From positions 682,001 to 746,000 of the forward strand of contig NZ_JABAIL010000001.1 of the NCBI RefSeq assembly GCF_012641475.1: 64,000 nucleotides of DNA, given 5' to 3'. Source of the DNA: Flammeovirga agarivorans (GTDB lineage Bacteria > Bacteroidota > Bacteroidia > Cytophagales > Flammeovirgaceae). Position numbers and translations under genes: made by a program. The notes beneath the pieces are model-generated. The model was not told where the DNA came from. It worked only from the letters and a program-made list of their open reading frames with translations, and ran no database searches. Below, one piece after another: positions 37,470-46,051 of this stretch (within the stretch, counting starts at the first letter, position 1; the number at the start of each line of letters is the position of its first letter).

Positions 37470-37490
37470 GTCACAGCATAGCTGTGACTT
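37470..37490 (+). other. Hairpin between P450 and ferredoxin genes
   Basis: GTCACAGC (37470-37477) and GCTGTGAC (37481-37488) form an 8-bp stem around a 3-base loop, followed by TTTCTTT. It may be an attenuator or partial terminator that lowers ferredoxin and reductase expression relative to the P450. Confidence 0.5.
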
Positions 37491-37521
37491 TCTTTCCAAT
37501 CAATTTTAATAAGACACTATT

Positions 37522-37830
37522 ATGGCAAAAATAACATTTATCACAAAAGATCAAGAAGAAATTATAGTAGAAGCAACGTCTGGTTCTGTTATGGAGTTGG
37601 CAGTAAAAAACAATGTAACTGGCATTGATGGAGATTGCGGAGGAGTTTGTTCATGTGCAACATGCCACGTTCAAGTTGATCCATCTCATGTTTCAAAAAC
37701 CGGAGAAGCTAGTGAAATAGAACAAGATATGTTGGAGTTGGATGATGATGCTAATGAGTACAGCAGACTATGTTGCCAATTACAAATTACCGACGCTATG
37801 GACGGAGTAGTCTTGAATGTGGTTAAATAA
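37522..37830 (+). CDS. [2Fe-2S] ferredoxin, adrenodoxin/putidaredoxin type
   Basis: A 102-residue ferredoxin with the cluster ligands Cys39, Cys45 and Cys48 (CX5CX2C in GDCGGVCSCATCH) and the distal ligand Cys85 (or Cys84) in RLCCQLQ. The spacing is that of putidaredoxin and other P450 partners, not plant-type. It should carry electrons from the adjacent FAD reductase to the P450. The downstream reductase gene begins within ten bases of its stop, so the two are co-transcribed. An extra Cys43 between the ligands is worth noting. Confidence 0.94.
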   Translation: MAKITFITKDQEEIIVEATSGSVMELAVKNNVTGIDGDCGGVCSCATCHVQVDPSHVSKTGEASEIEQDMLELDDDANEYSRLCCQLQITDAMDGVVLNVVK

Positions 37831-37839
37831 TTTAGGTTG

Positions 37840-39102
37840 ATGGAAACACAAAAAGACAGAGCGTGTGTGATCATTGGTGGTAGTCATGCAGGAGTGAATG
37901 TAGCATTTTCTCTAAGGAAAGAAGGGTATAAAGGGAGTATAACCATCATAGATAAAGATCCTGTATTACCATATCACCGACCACCGTTATCAAAAACATA
38001 TCTTACTTCAGACGATAATATTGAACAAAATTGTATCAAATCTCTAGAGAGCTATCAGAAAGAGAATATTCATCTGAAGCTAGGTACTGAAGTAAAAACA
38101 GTGGATAAGCAGAAACAAAGTGTGACAACCTGTACCGGTGAAGAATTCAGTTATACTGAGTTGATATTAGCAACTGGAGCATCTCCAATTATTCCTAACA
38201 TCGAAGGGATAGATCAATTGAATAACTGTTTTTCGTTACGTAACGCAAATGATGTTACATCAATAAAAAATTATATAACTACCTCAGAGCGTAAAAGAGT
38301 TGTAATTATTGGTGGAGGGTATATAGGTTTAGAGATCGCTGCATCGTTAAAAAAGTTAGGGGCAAGTGTTGTTGTGTTGGAAAGAGAGAACCGGATTTTA
38401 GCAAGGGTGACCTCCGAAGAAACATCATCTTATTTTCATGAATTACACAGCGATCATGGTGTGGATATTCTCACAAATAAATCAGTAGTATCGTTTACGG
38501 TAAGGAATGAAGATACCATCGTTTACTGTGAAGATGATTCTAACTTCTCTGCAGATATGATCATCTTAGGTGTTGGTGTAAAAGTGAATACTCACTTAGC
38601 AAACATGCTCAATCTCGAAGTGAAAAATGGTATTTGTGTTAATCAGTTTACTGAAACTTCTGAGAAAAATATCTTTGCTATTGGAGATTGCAGTTATCAT
38701 TATAATCCACATTATGAGACTTCATTGAGATTAGAATCAGTTCAAAATGCAGTCGATCAAGCAAAAGTAGCGGCAGCAAAGATTTGTAATACCCCTTTTA
38801 CTTACAACAGTATTCCTTGGTTTTGGTCTGATCAATTTGATACAAAATTACAAATTGTGGGTGTATCTGATGGTTATACAGATAAGGTCATCAGAAAAGA
38901 AGAAGGAAATAAAGTATCGATTTGGTATTTTAAAAATGATGAACTCCTTTCTGTAGATGCCATTAATAATGCAAAAGCATATGTAATAGGAATGAAATGC
39001 ATCAAGGAAAAGCTATATATCAATAAAGGAAATTTAAAAGATATAGATTTGCCTTTAAAACCTGCAAATATTATCGAGAAGGAATTATCTCCAATGAAAT
39101 AA
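37840..39102 (+). CDS. Ferredoxin reductase (FAD/NAD(P)H, putidaredoxin-reductase type)
   Basis: A 420-residue flavoprotein. The FAD site is at the start (VIIGGSHAGVNVA, 11-23), the NAD(P) site is GGGYIG (158-163), and the second FAD motif is IFAIGDCSYH. The C-terminal reductase domain contains PWFWSDQFDTKLQIVG, typical for reductases of P450 or dioxygenase systems. I chose the ATG at 37840; a TTG one codon earlier is also possible. It completes a three-component monooxygenase: NAD(P)H to reductase to ferredoxin to P450. A convergent terminator closes the operon. Confidence 0.93.
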   Translation: METQKDRACVIIGGSHAGVNVAFSLRKEGYKGSITIIDKDPVLPYHRPPLSKTYLTSDDNIEQNCIKSLESYQKENIHLKLGTEVKTVDKQKQSVTTCTGEEFSYTELILATGASPIIPNIEGIDQLNNCFSLRNANDVTSIKNYITTSERKRVVIIGGGYIGLEIAASLKKLGASVVVLERENRILARVTSEETSSYFHELHSDHGVDILTNKSVVSFTVRNEDTIVYCEDDSNFSADMIILGVGVKVNTHLANMLNLEVKNGICVNQFTETSEKNIFAIGDCSYHYNPHYETSLRLESVQNAVDQAKVAAAKICNTPFTYNSIPWFWSDQFDTKLQIVGVSDGYTDKVIRKEEGNKVSIWYFKNDELLSVDAINNAKAYVIGMKCIKEKLYINKGNLKDIDLPLKPANIIEKELSPMK

Positions 39103-39105
39103 AAC

Positions 39106-39139
39106 AATAAAGGCTACCTTGGTTTAGGTAGCCTTTATT
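39106..39139. terminator. Bidirectional terminator, 13-bp stem
   Basis: AATAAAGGCTACC (39106-39118) pairs with GGTAGCCTTTATT (39127-39139) around an 8-base loop. It separates the reductase gene from the leftward M23 peptidase gene. Confidence 0.88.
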
Positions 39140-39140
39140 A

Positions 39141-41036
39141 TTAAAAATCTTTTTCGAAGATGCTTTCATTACCAGCAGCATCTGTGATTATCATTTTAAA
39201 ATGACCTTTAAATGGTCCGTTTTTATTCTTTAGTCGAGTAACTAACATATCTTTTTTAGCATCATATTCCAATAAGATAAATTGCCCGTTCAATGTAGCA
39301 GAATATTTATGTATACCAGATTCCTCATCCTCAATTTTGAAACGTAATTGATTGGGCTGCCACTGTTTTAATAAAGTGATTTTAGGAGGTGTATCTTCTT
39401 TGTGAATCTCGAATGTACCTAACCTATTTGTTCTAAATGAAATAGTTTTTCCTTGCCAAGTTCCCCCAATATATTCTAACTCTCCTTTTCTTGTTCTTCG
39501 GAAAACAAATTGTTGATCTCCCAATAAGGTAGAATCTTTTACAGTGTAATCAATTGAAACCTTGCCATGTAAAGGTGTGTAATAATTACCTATAATTAAT
39601 TGATTCTCTTTCTCTTCCATATTGAGGAAAAGGGTATCAAATAAGATATGATCATTTACTTCGATGTTAGCAATTTGATCGAAGTATTTAAAATGAGCTC
39701 CTGAAGGAATCATATACTTTAAATGAGTAGCTTTTTTCTCTCCATTAACTGTATAGGCCCTTGGAATCCCTTTTCTTAAATCCCATAAGTAGTACTTAAG
39801 CTGACCTTTACTGTAAGCAAGTGGAATCTTTTCACTCCATAAAGGAAAATGTAAAGGGAGTTCCTTTTCACTCTGATTGGCTACACCTAAGATCAAGATA
39901 TTTTCGTCTACTTTAAGAGTATCTTGTAGGATTATTTTGTTGGATTGCTTTGGTTTTATATGATTACCAGAAATTGTAAATTCTACTTGAGTTTCATTGT
40001 TGAAACTGTCCCATAGTCTAACAGTTATAGCATGTTTTTGCCCATCATTAATATTGAGGTGACCATTTAGCTGTTTATTAGGATAAATAGGTAAGTGATT
40101 CGCATCAAAGAAATAAAGACGTTGATACCTTCTTTTTTCCTGTAAGAATGCATAATAATCAGTAAACGTATTAATGTTAGCACTCATGTCGAATGGAATT
40201 CTATCAATTTCATGATGATAGATTAGTTCATCGCCATCATAGATTTTAATAGTGTTGATGCCATATTTATTGTAGGTTCCATCTGCTCGGTCATAAGTGT
40301 CAATTTCAATACCTACTGATCCAGTGGCGTAAAATGCCTGATTCAATCTATATTGCCCATTTTTACCAACTGCATTTATTTTTTTGATCGAATATTCTCC
40401 ATTAACTCTACTGTTAATAGATAGTGGTTTTAATCGAATAGCTCTAACAGTAGGAGGAATATTGTCGACTACTTCATTGAAACCAAAGTGAACGGGATTT
40501 AATGGCCTCTCTTCTTTATCTCTTATTTCAAAATGAAGGTGAGGTGCAGATGAAGAGCCTGTATTTCCAGCGTATCCAATTAAATCACCCTTTTTGTAAA
40601 CAAACTGATTTTCGGGTAGGTTTTCTAAATTGATTTCAAAAGTTTCTTTTTTGTATTGTTCATTTACAATAAAAGATTCTAATTCATCATTAAAACGTTG
40701 TTGGTGAGCATAAACCGAAGTTTGTCCATTTGGATGCATCATGTATAAAACACGACCATATCCGAAGGTAGATACTTTTATTCTAATAATATAGCCATCT
40801 TCAGCAGCATAAATTGGGTAGCCTTCGACTCCTCCAGTTTTGATATCCAAACCGCCATGGAAATGTGTAGTTCTTAGCTCTCCCATAGAACCCGCAAAGT
40901 AGTTCCGTTCTCCCGGACGTATGGGAAATTTATATCCTTTATAGTCATAATCCTCTTGTCCAAATGTTAGGAACGAAATGGAGAATATGAATAAGAAAAA
41001 TAAGATTAAATGCTTGAAAGGATGTTGGTTATACAT
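39141..41036 (-). CDS. M23-family metallopeptidase, exported
   Basis: A 631-residue exported protein. I place the start at 41036 (MYNQHPFKHLILFF), which gives a normal signal peptide ending near FGQ (residue 27). The longer start at 41138 would add 34 residues and overlap the promoter and tonB terminator region. The M23 peptidase domain is N-terminal, with zinc ligands in HFHGGLD (His60, Asp64) and HLHFEIRD. It should cut peptidoglycan cross-links or other periplasmic peptides. The remaining 450 residues are beta-rich with Ig-like repeats and no known domain. Confidence 0.88.
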   Translation of the reverse strand: MYNQHPFKHLILFFLFIFSISFLTFGQEDYDYKGYKFPIRPGERNYFAGSMGELRTTHFHGGLDIKTGGVEGYPIYAAEDGYIIRIKVSTFGYGRVLYMMHPNGQTSVYAHQQRFNDELESFIVNEQYKKETFEINLENLPENQFVYKKGDLIGYAGNTGSSSAPHLHFEIRDKEERPLNPVHFGFNEVVDNIPPTVRAIRLKPLSINSRVNGEYSIKKINAVGKNGQYRLNQAFYATGSVGIEIDTYDRADGTYNKYGINTIKIYDGDELIYHHEIDRIPFDMSANINTFTDYYAFLQEKRRYQRLYFFDANHLPIYPNKQLNGHLNINDGQKHAITVRLWDSFNNETQVEFTISGNHIKPKQSNKIILQDTLKVDENILILGVANQSEKELPLHFPLWSEKIPLAYSKGQLKYYLWDLRKGIPRAYTVNGEKKATHLKYMIPSGAHFKYFDQIANIEVNDHILFDTLFLNMEEKENQLIIGNYYTPLHGKVSIDYTVKDSTLLGDQQFVFRRTRKGELEYIGGTWQGKTISFRTNRLGTFEIHKEDTPPKITLLKQWQPNQLRFKIEDEESGIHKYSATLNGQFILLEYDAKKDMLVTRLKNKNGPFKGHFKMIITDAAGNESIFEKDF

Positions 41037-41112
41037 AAAATTAGAACATATGTTGTGTAGAAAACCAAAGCAGGCTTTTACTTGGAGCACAAAAATACAA
41101 ACAATTGGATAT

Positions 41113-41143
41113 AAAAAAACCGATGCCTGTATAGACATCGGTT
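41113..41143 (-). terminator. Terminator after tonB
   Basis: AACCGATG (41118-41125) pairs with CATCGGTT (41136-41143). On the minus strand the hairpin is followed by seven T residues. It ends the tonB transcript before the M23 gene. Confidence 0.8.
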
Positions 41144-41165
41144 CTTCTTAATATTTTGTCTGGGA

Positions 41166-41993
41166 TTAACCTAGCTTGAATGAGATAGGTAATACCATTC
41201 TTTGTTTTACTGCACGACCACGTTGCTTACCAGGCTTCCATTTTGGAGCTTTCTTTAAGACATTGATAGCTGCTTCATCACAACCAGCACCAATACCTCT
41301 AACAACTTTGATATCAGTTAATGATCCGTCTTTATCTACAACGAATTGAACATATACTTTACCTTCCACGCCCATACGCTTAGCTTGTGAAGGGTATTTC
41401 ATGTTTTTACCAACCCACTTGTAGAATTTACCCATACCACCTGGGAAACCTGCAGGATCCTCTACGATTTCGAAGATTTCGTCAACTACTTCCTCAACTT
41501 CTTCTTCTTCAACCTCTGGAGCTTCTTCGATGACAGTTTCTTCGTCGAATTCCTCAGGAATTTCGATTTCGATCTCATCTTCGATTTCTTCCTCATCAGG
41601 TACCTCTACGATAACTGGAGCAGTTACTTTTGGTGGTGGAGGTGGTTGTTGTTGAGTAACAGGAATATCTACCATTTCTTCTTCTTCAAATTCTAAAGAA
41701 CCTAAGTCCATTAAAATTTGCTCATCATATGAAGGGAACTCCATTGCTACTAGTACGACTAGCATTGATAATGACATACCAATTAATCCAAATAATGAAG
41801 AGTATTTTGATACATCTACATCATTGTATTTTTTTACGAGGATGTTACCCTCTTTTCCTTCCTTTTTACCAGCAATAATATCAGAACCAGTTTTATTCAT
41901 TATAAAACGGAAAATCTGAATAATTGCTAGGAAAGATAATGCCAACAGAGCTGCGACCCCTCCGGCACCTAATTTTCCTAAGATATCTACCAT
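41166..41993 (-). CDS. tonB: TonB energy transducer with an extra N-terminal membrane helix
   Basis: A 275-residue TonB-type protein. The C-terminal domain (185-275) has the family sequence YPSQAKRMGVEGKVYVQFVV and KWKPGKQRGRAVKQRM. A proline run, QQQPPPPPK, and an acidic stretch rich in Glu (130-180) span the periplasm. There are two membrane helices: about 9-32 (VAALLALSFLAIIQIF) and about 66-86 (LFGLIGMSLSMLVVLVAM). The second is the usual TonB anchor; the first is additional, and the basic loop between them suggests a hairpin with the N-terminus outside. It energises TonB-dependent outer-membrane receptors. No exbB or exbD lies in the window. Confidence 0.9.
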   Translation of the reverse strand: MVDILGKLGAGGVAALLALSFLAIIQIFRFIMNKTGSDIIAGKKEGKEGNILVKKYNDVDVSKYSSLFGLIGMSLSMLVVLVAMEFPSYDEQILMDLGSLEFEEEEMVDIPVTQQQPPPPPKVTAPVIVEVPDEEEIEDEIEIEIPEEFDEETVIEEAPEVEEEEVEEVVDEIFEIVEDPAGFPGGMGKFYKWVGKNMKYPSQAKRMGVEGKVYVQFVVDKDGSLTDIKVVRGIGAGCDEAAINVLKKAPKWKPGKQRGRAVKQRMVLPISFKLG

Positions 41994-42220
41994 CTGAATA
42001 CGAATTTAATGCTACGAATAATCCAAATCAAAATGTTATTCAGCGCCCGAAATTACAACTTGATATCATTAATTACAAAAAACTGTTTGTAAAGAACGGT
42101 TAAATAATTTCAAATTGAATATCACACGCTTCACATTTAGACCACAAAATAGTTATGTATATTCATTGGATGTTCAAATTTAACGGTTTTAACAGTTAAT
42201 TATACTATTAATGTAGCTTC

Positions 42221-43300
42221 TCAATTGTTTTTGCATTTTTCTAGCCCTTGAAAGAAAGAAATCAACCTTTCAATATCTTCATAGGAATGGGATGGAAAAT
42301 TTGCAATTCTTAAAGAAGTGTCTTTCCATTTTCCATATCCATTACCTAAAGTAATTTCCTCTTTTAATGCTCTTTCTTTAATTAATGAGATTTGTTCTTT
42401 AGAACTAATGATTCCAATGACAGTCTCCGATTGTACCTTATTTGTATTGATCAGAAAATTATACCCTAACCTTTTTAATGCTTTCTTCAATTGAAGCATT
42501 TTTTTCTTGGTATGATTCTCTACAGATTTAATCTCTTTTCTATTACTCAATACTTTCTCTAAAAGGTATATTCCTAAAGTGTTAGGTGTGTGGGTCGTTT
42601 GTCGTTTCTGCTGATTATTATAAATCGAAAGTATGTTGTTATAATGGAAATCATTTGCATTGGCTTCTTGTAATGCTTTTGGCGAAACAATCATAACTCC
42701 TAATCCAGAAGGCAATCCAAAACACTTTTGTACTGAAGCATACCAAATATCTCCAGAGAGCCAGTCTAAACGGACACCAGACATACTACTTGTTGCATCT
42801 ATAAATAGAAGAGCATCTTTATATCGACTTCTTATTTTCTGAAAAGTTTTCTGATGAACTTTTGTTGTATTTGACGTTTCACAACTAGTTAAACACAATA
42901 TATCAGCATTTTGAGCATCGATTTTCTTTAAGTGATTTAAACTGATACTTTTTTGAATGGAATATTCATGAGCAGTTACGTGTTGGTTTATTTTCTGATT
43001 GTACTGAAACCATTTTTGTCCAAATGATCCATTATATATATGTAAGAACTTTTTTCCTAAATAGGATTGAGCTGTAATTTCCCAACATTCGGTAGCACTA
43101 GAAGTAAATAAGACTTCATAATTTTTAGGTACATCCAATTGCTTTTTTATGGTTTTGATACAATTTTCCATCAAATCCATAAAAGGTTTACTTCTGTGAT
43201 TATTGGATAAAATTCCCGATGCATGCGCTTCCATTAAATAGGAAGAAAGTTCCGGGTCAACTTTACTAGGACCGGGATAAAACGATAACATTTTTTTCAT
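42221..43300 (-). CDS. Class V PLP aminotransferase, SerC-like
   Basis: A 359-residue fold-type I PLP enzyme. The opening FYPGPSKVDPEL, the TSSATECWEIT segment, FIDATSSMSGVRLDW (Asp168) and the PLP lysine Lys192 in YASVQKCFGLPSG are those of the phosphoserine/alanine-glyoxylate aminotransferase group. Phosphoserine aminotransferase is the best guess for this length, but the SerC residues that bind the phosphate cannot be checked here and no serA or serB is near. It is a single gene, divergent from the transporter gene at 43459, with 158 bases between. Confidence 0.85.
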   Translation of the reverse strand: MKKMLSFYPGPSKVDPELSSYLMEAHASGILSNNHRSKPFMDLMENCIKTIKKQLDVPKNYEVLFTSSATECWEITAQSYLGKKFLHIYNGSFGQKWFQYNQKINQHVTAHEYSIQKSISLNHLKKIDAQNADILCLTSCETSNTTKVHQKTFQKIRSRYKDALLFIDATSSMSGVRLDWLSGDIWYASVQKCFGLPSGLGVMIVSPKALQEANANDFHYNNILSIYNNQQKRQTTHTPNTLGIYLLEKVLSNRKEIKSVENHTKKKMLQLKKALKRLGYNFLINTNKVQSETVIGIISSKEQISLIKERALKEEITLGNGYGKWKDTSLRIANFPSHSYEDIERLISFFQGLEKCKNN

Positions 43301-43458
43301 GCTTCAAAGGTAATTGAATTGGATAGATTGTTTATGAAATAATATACCGAACTCTTTTTTTAATTTTTGAAAACAAAAACGCCTTACAGTAATTACTATA
43401 AAGCAAAGGTTTGGTACAATATTGTTATGTTCTAATTTAACTCAATCGATAAGAATTT

Positions 43459-44283
43459 ATGAACGTATTTATGGATCGAAGCCAACTGATAAACGAACGA
43501 AAGAGACAAACACTTTATGTGGCTCTTTGTGCTATATTTCTAACAAATGCCATAGTAGCAGAATTAGTTGGCCCTAAGATTTTTTCATTGGAAGCATTTA
43601 TGGGTATTGCTCCAGCTCAATTAAAAATAATGGACGGTTTTGTCTTGGATTTTAATTTAACAGCAGGAGTTGTACTTTGGCCGGTAGTGTTTATTACTAC
43701 AGATATAATTAATGAATATTTTGGCAAGAGAGGGGTAAAGAAAATCTCTTTTATTACTGCAGGACTTATTACCTATGTCTTTGTGGTAGTATTTTTTGTT
43801 ACAAAACTTCCTCCCGCACAATTTTGGTTGGATTTGAATAGTACCGATTCTGCAGGCAACCCATTTAATATAGAAGAAGCCTTTGATAAGATATTTACTC
43901 AAGGAATGGGTATTATTATAGGATCTTTGGTCGCTTTCTTAATTGGTCAATTTCTTGATGCGCATACATTCCAGTGGCTAAGGAAACTGACAGGTAGTAA
44001 GCAGATTTGGGTAAGAGCAACTGGGTCGACTTTAATTTCACAACTAGTAGACTCTTTTGTAGTGTTAGGTGTGGCTTTTTATGTTTTTGGAAATTGGCCA
44101 TTAAAACAAGTATTGGCCGTTGGTATTATCAATTACATCTATAAGTTTATTATTGCAGTTGGTATGACACCTTTATTATATGTATCCCATTATGTAATTG
44201 ATAGCTATTTGGGAAAAGACTTTGCAGAACAAGTAGTAGAAGATGCAGCCAAGACTAATTTATTTGAGAAAAACTCCGATTAG
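43459..44283 (+). CDS. yhhQ: Queuosine-precursor transporter (YhhQ family, formerly DUF165)
   Basis: A 274-residue membrane protein with about six helices. Family residues stand out: FLTNAIVAELVGPKIFSL, LWPVVFITTDIINEYFGKRG, and WVRATGSTLISQLVDSFVVLG. YhhQ takes up preQ0 or preQ1 for queuosine modification of tRNA. A lone gene here; no queuosine synthesis genes are in the window. The start at 43459 gives a short polar lead; an internal ATG five codons on is an alternative. Confidence 0.92.
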   Translation: MNVFMDRSQLINERKRQTLYVALCAIFLTNAIVAELVGPKIFSLEAFMGIAPAQLKIMDGFVLDFNLTAGVVLWPVVFITTDIINEYFGKRGVKKISFITAGLITYVFVVVFFVTKLPPAQFWLDLNSTDSAGNPFNIEEAFDKIFTQGMGIIIGSLVAFLIGQFLDAHTFQWLRKLTGSKQIWVRATGSTLISQLVDSFVVLGVAFYVFGNWPLKQVLAVGIINYIYKFIIAVGMTPLLYVSHYVIDSYLGKDFAEQVVEDAAKTNLFEKNSD

Positions 44284-44444
44284 TTTTTTTATTGTATTAA
44301 TCTGTCAAACTTTTCTCATTTAATTGACTAAATTTATTCTTACCTAGTTTTTATCAAAAAAGACAACTATCTATTAACAAAGTAAACATTGGTAGTATTG
44401 GGTATCACTTGCCAAAAATTAATTATCAAGAAAACAATTAGACT

Positions 44445-44789
44445 ATGATTAACCATGTAGACTTTTCAGGACTTTATGATGTAGCAGATGGAGATGAGGA
44501 TTTCTTAGTCTCTGTATTAATGGTAATAGAGAAGAACTTGAATGAATTTCCAAATCAACTACAAACTCATTTAGACGAGAACGATACAGTAGCTTTTGCT
44601 AAAAAGGCACACAAATTAAAATCAAGTACAGCCTACCTAAAACATAAGGATTTAGAAACCCTGCTTTTATTTATGGAAGATGGGAATGATGTTGAAATAT
44701 CGGTCTTACAGGATAAATTAGATACCTTTCAGCAAGTTGTAAAGGTGATTTTGGACGATGTTCAACAGAAAATCGATGAATTAGGGTAA
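44445..44789 (+). CDS. Stand-alone Hpt phosphotransfer protein
   Basis: A 114-residue helical protein with the histidine phosphotransfer motif FAKKAHKLKSSTAYL (His56). The segment (AHxLKSS) corresponds to the phosphorylatable histidine of Hpt domains, and the rest is a four-helix bundle by pattern. Such proteins move phosphate between a hybrid kinase and a response regulator. No kinase or regulator gene is adjacent, so it is an orphan here. Its partners are unknown. Confidence 0.88.
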   Translation: MINHVDFSGLYDVADGDEDFLVSVLMVIEKNLNEFPNQLQTHLDENDTVAFAKKAHKLKSSTAYLKHKDLETLLLFMEDGNDVEISVLQDKLDTFQQVVKVILDDVQQKIDELG

Positions 44790-44830
44790 ATCTTTGATTT
44801 TGTTTTCATAAATAAGGTGTACAATATCAG

Positions 44831-44846
44831 AAAGTTCGCGAACTTT
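44831..44846. promoter_or_regulatory. Perfect 16-bp palindrome upstream of the pseudouridine synthase gene
   Basis: AAAGTTCGCGAACTTT is its own reverse complement, the form of a dimeric repressor operator. It overlaps GAACTTTG (44840-44847), one mismatch from the -7 consensus TAnnTTTG. The gene starts 80 bases later. Confidence 0.5.
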
Positions 44847-44927
44847 GTAATTGTTGGTTTGTGTTATGCAATACATAAACCTTTTACTGCCGTGTTGGCA
44901 GCATGTGTTACCTTCTAATAAAATTAG

Positions 44928-45950
44928 ATGAAAAAGAATACTCCTAGAAAAGGAAAATCAAATACTAGTCCTTTCAAGAAGTTTATGAAAGAGAAACCAA
45001 AACGAGATGAGTTCCAAGAAAGAAGTTTTGGTGGACCTAAGAAAAGAATTTCCAAGAAGAGCGAGGAAAAACAAAAGCAGAGGAAAAACGAAAAGATTAA
45101 AAAGACAGCTTATAGCCCTTTCGAAAAAGGAACTCAAAAGCCTGTTTATGATATCAAGAAGGTAATGAAAGTTACCAAAGAGTTAAAAGAAGAAAAGCCT
45201 GAGGTTAAAAAAACTTCTGAAACTCGTTTAAATAAATACATCTCAAATGCAGGTGTATGTTCCCGTCGTGAGGCAGACCAATTGATTGCTGAAGGTAAAA
45301 TCAAGATCAATGGTAAAGTGGTCACAGAAATGGGATACAAAGTAAAACCAAATGATAGAGTTGAATACGAAGGAAAACTACTGAAAAAAGAAAAGTATGT
45401 TTACGTATTATTAAACAAGCCAAAAGGTTTTATTACAACTACTAAAGACCCTCAAGAAAGAAAAACGGTAATGCAATTGGTGAAAAACGCTTGTGATGAG
45501 CGAATTTACCCTGTAGGCCGTTTGGATAGAAATACTACCGGACTTTTATTATTTACTAATGATGGTGAGTTTGCAACAAAAGTAGCACACCCTTCTAGTA
45601 ATACACAAAAGATATATAGAGTAGAATTAAATAAGTCATTTAAAGAAGAGCATGAAGAAAAACTTCGTGATCCAAACTTCGCTTTAGAAGATGGACCAAT
45701 CTTTATGGATGGCTTGTCTATTAATGGTGACGATAGAAAAGAAATTGGTATTGAACTACACTCTGGAAAAAACAGAATTGTACGTCGTATCTTCGAATCG
45801 TTTGGTTATCAAGTAGAAGTTCTGGATAGAACAGTGTTAGCAGGATTAACGAAAAAAGATCTACCAAGAGGTAAATGGAGATACCTTTCTGAAGATGAAA
45901 TGATACAGTTGAAATACTTATCAGGACTAGATAAGAAAAAGAAAAAATAA
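44928..45950 (+). CDS. rluB: Pseudouridine synthase, RluB/RsuA family, with basic N-terminal extension
   Basis: A 340-residue enzyme that isomerises uridine in ribosomal RNA. Residues 1-95 are a Lys/Arg-rich disordered tail. The S4 RNA-binding domain follows (RLNKYISNAGVCSRREADQL, 100-150), then the synthase domain (LLNKPKGFITTT, catalytic Asp200 in VGRLDRNTTGLLLFTNDG, and SGKNRIVRRIFESFGY). The S4-plus-synthase order is the RluB/RsuA type. RluB acts on 23S U2605 in E. coli; the exact target here is not shown. Its promoter region holds a perfect palindrome and the gene ends in a strong terminator. Confidence 0.92.
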   Translation: MKKNTPRKGKSNTSPFKKFMKEKPKRDEFQERSFGGPKKRISKKSEEKQKQRKNEKIKKTAYSPFEKGTQKPVYDIKKVMKVTKELKEEKPEVKKTSETRLNKYISNAGVCSRREADQLIAEGKIKINGKVVTEMGYKVKPNDRVEYEGKLLKKEKYVYVLLNKPKGFITTTKDPQERKTVMQLVKNACDERIYPVGRLDRNTTGLLLFTNDGEFATKVAHPSSNTQKIYRVELNKSFKEEHEEKLRDPNFALEDGPIFMDGLSINGDDRKEIGIELHSGKNRIVRRIFESFGYQVEVLDRTVLAGLTKKDLPRGKWRYLSEDEMIQLKYLSGLDKKKKK

Positions 45951-45953
45951 TTT

Positions 45954-45983
45954 AAAGAGGAAACAGAAATGTTTCCTCTTTTT
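45954..45983 (+). terminator. Terminator after the pseudouridine synthase gene
   Basis: AAAGAGGAAAC (45954-45964) pairs with GTTTCCTCTTT (45971-45981), a T run following. Confidence 0.88.
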
Positions 45984-46051
45984 GTTTTAATCGAGTGTAA
46001 AGTATGTTAATTTTATATCAATAATTATTTCAACACTTTTATGCTATTCAT

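Noticed and set aside
41037-41138. N-terminal extension of the M23 peptidase (start at 41138)
   Set aside because: It adds 34 residues before a normal signal peptide and occupies the tonB terminator and likely promoter.
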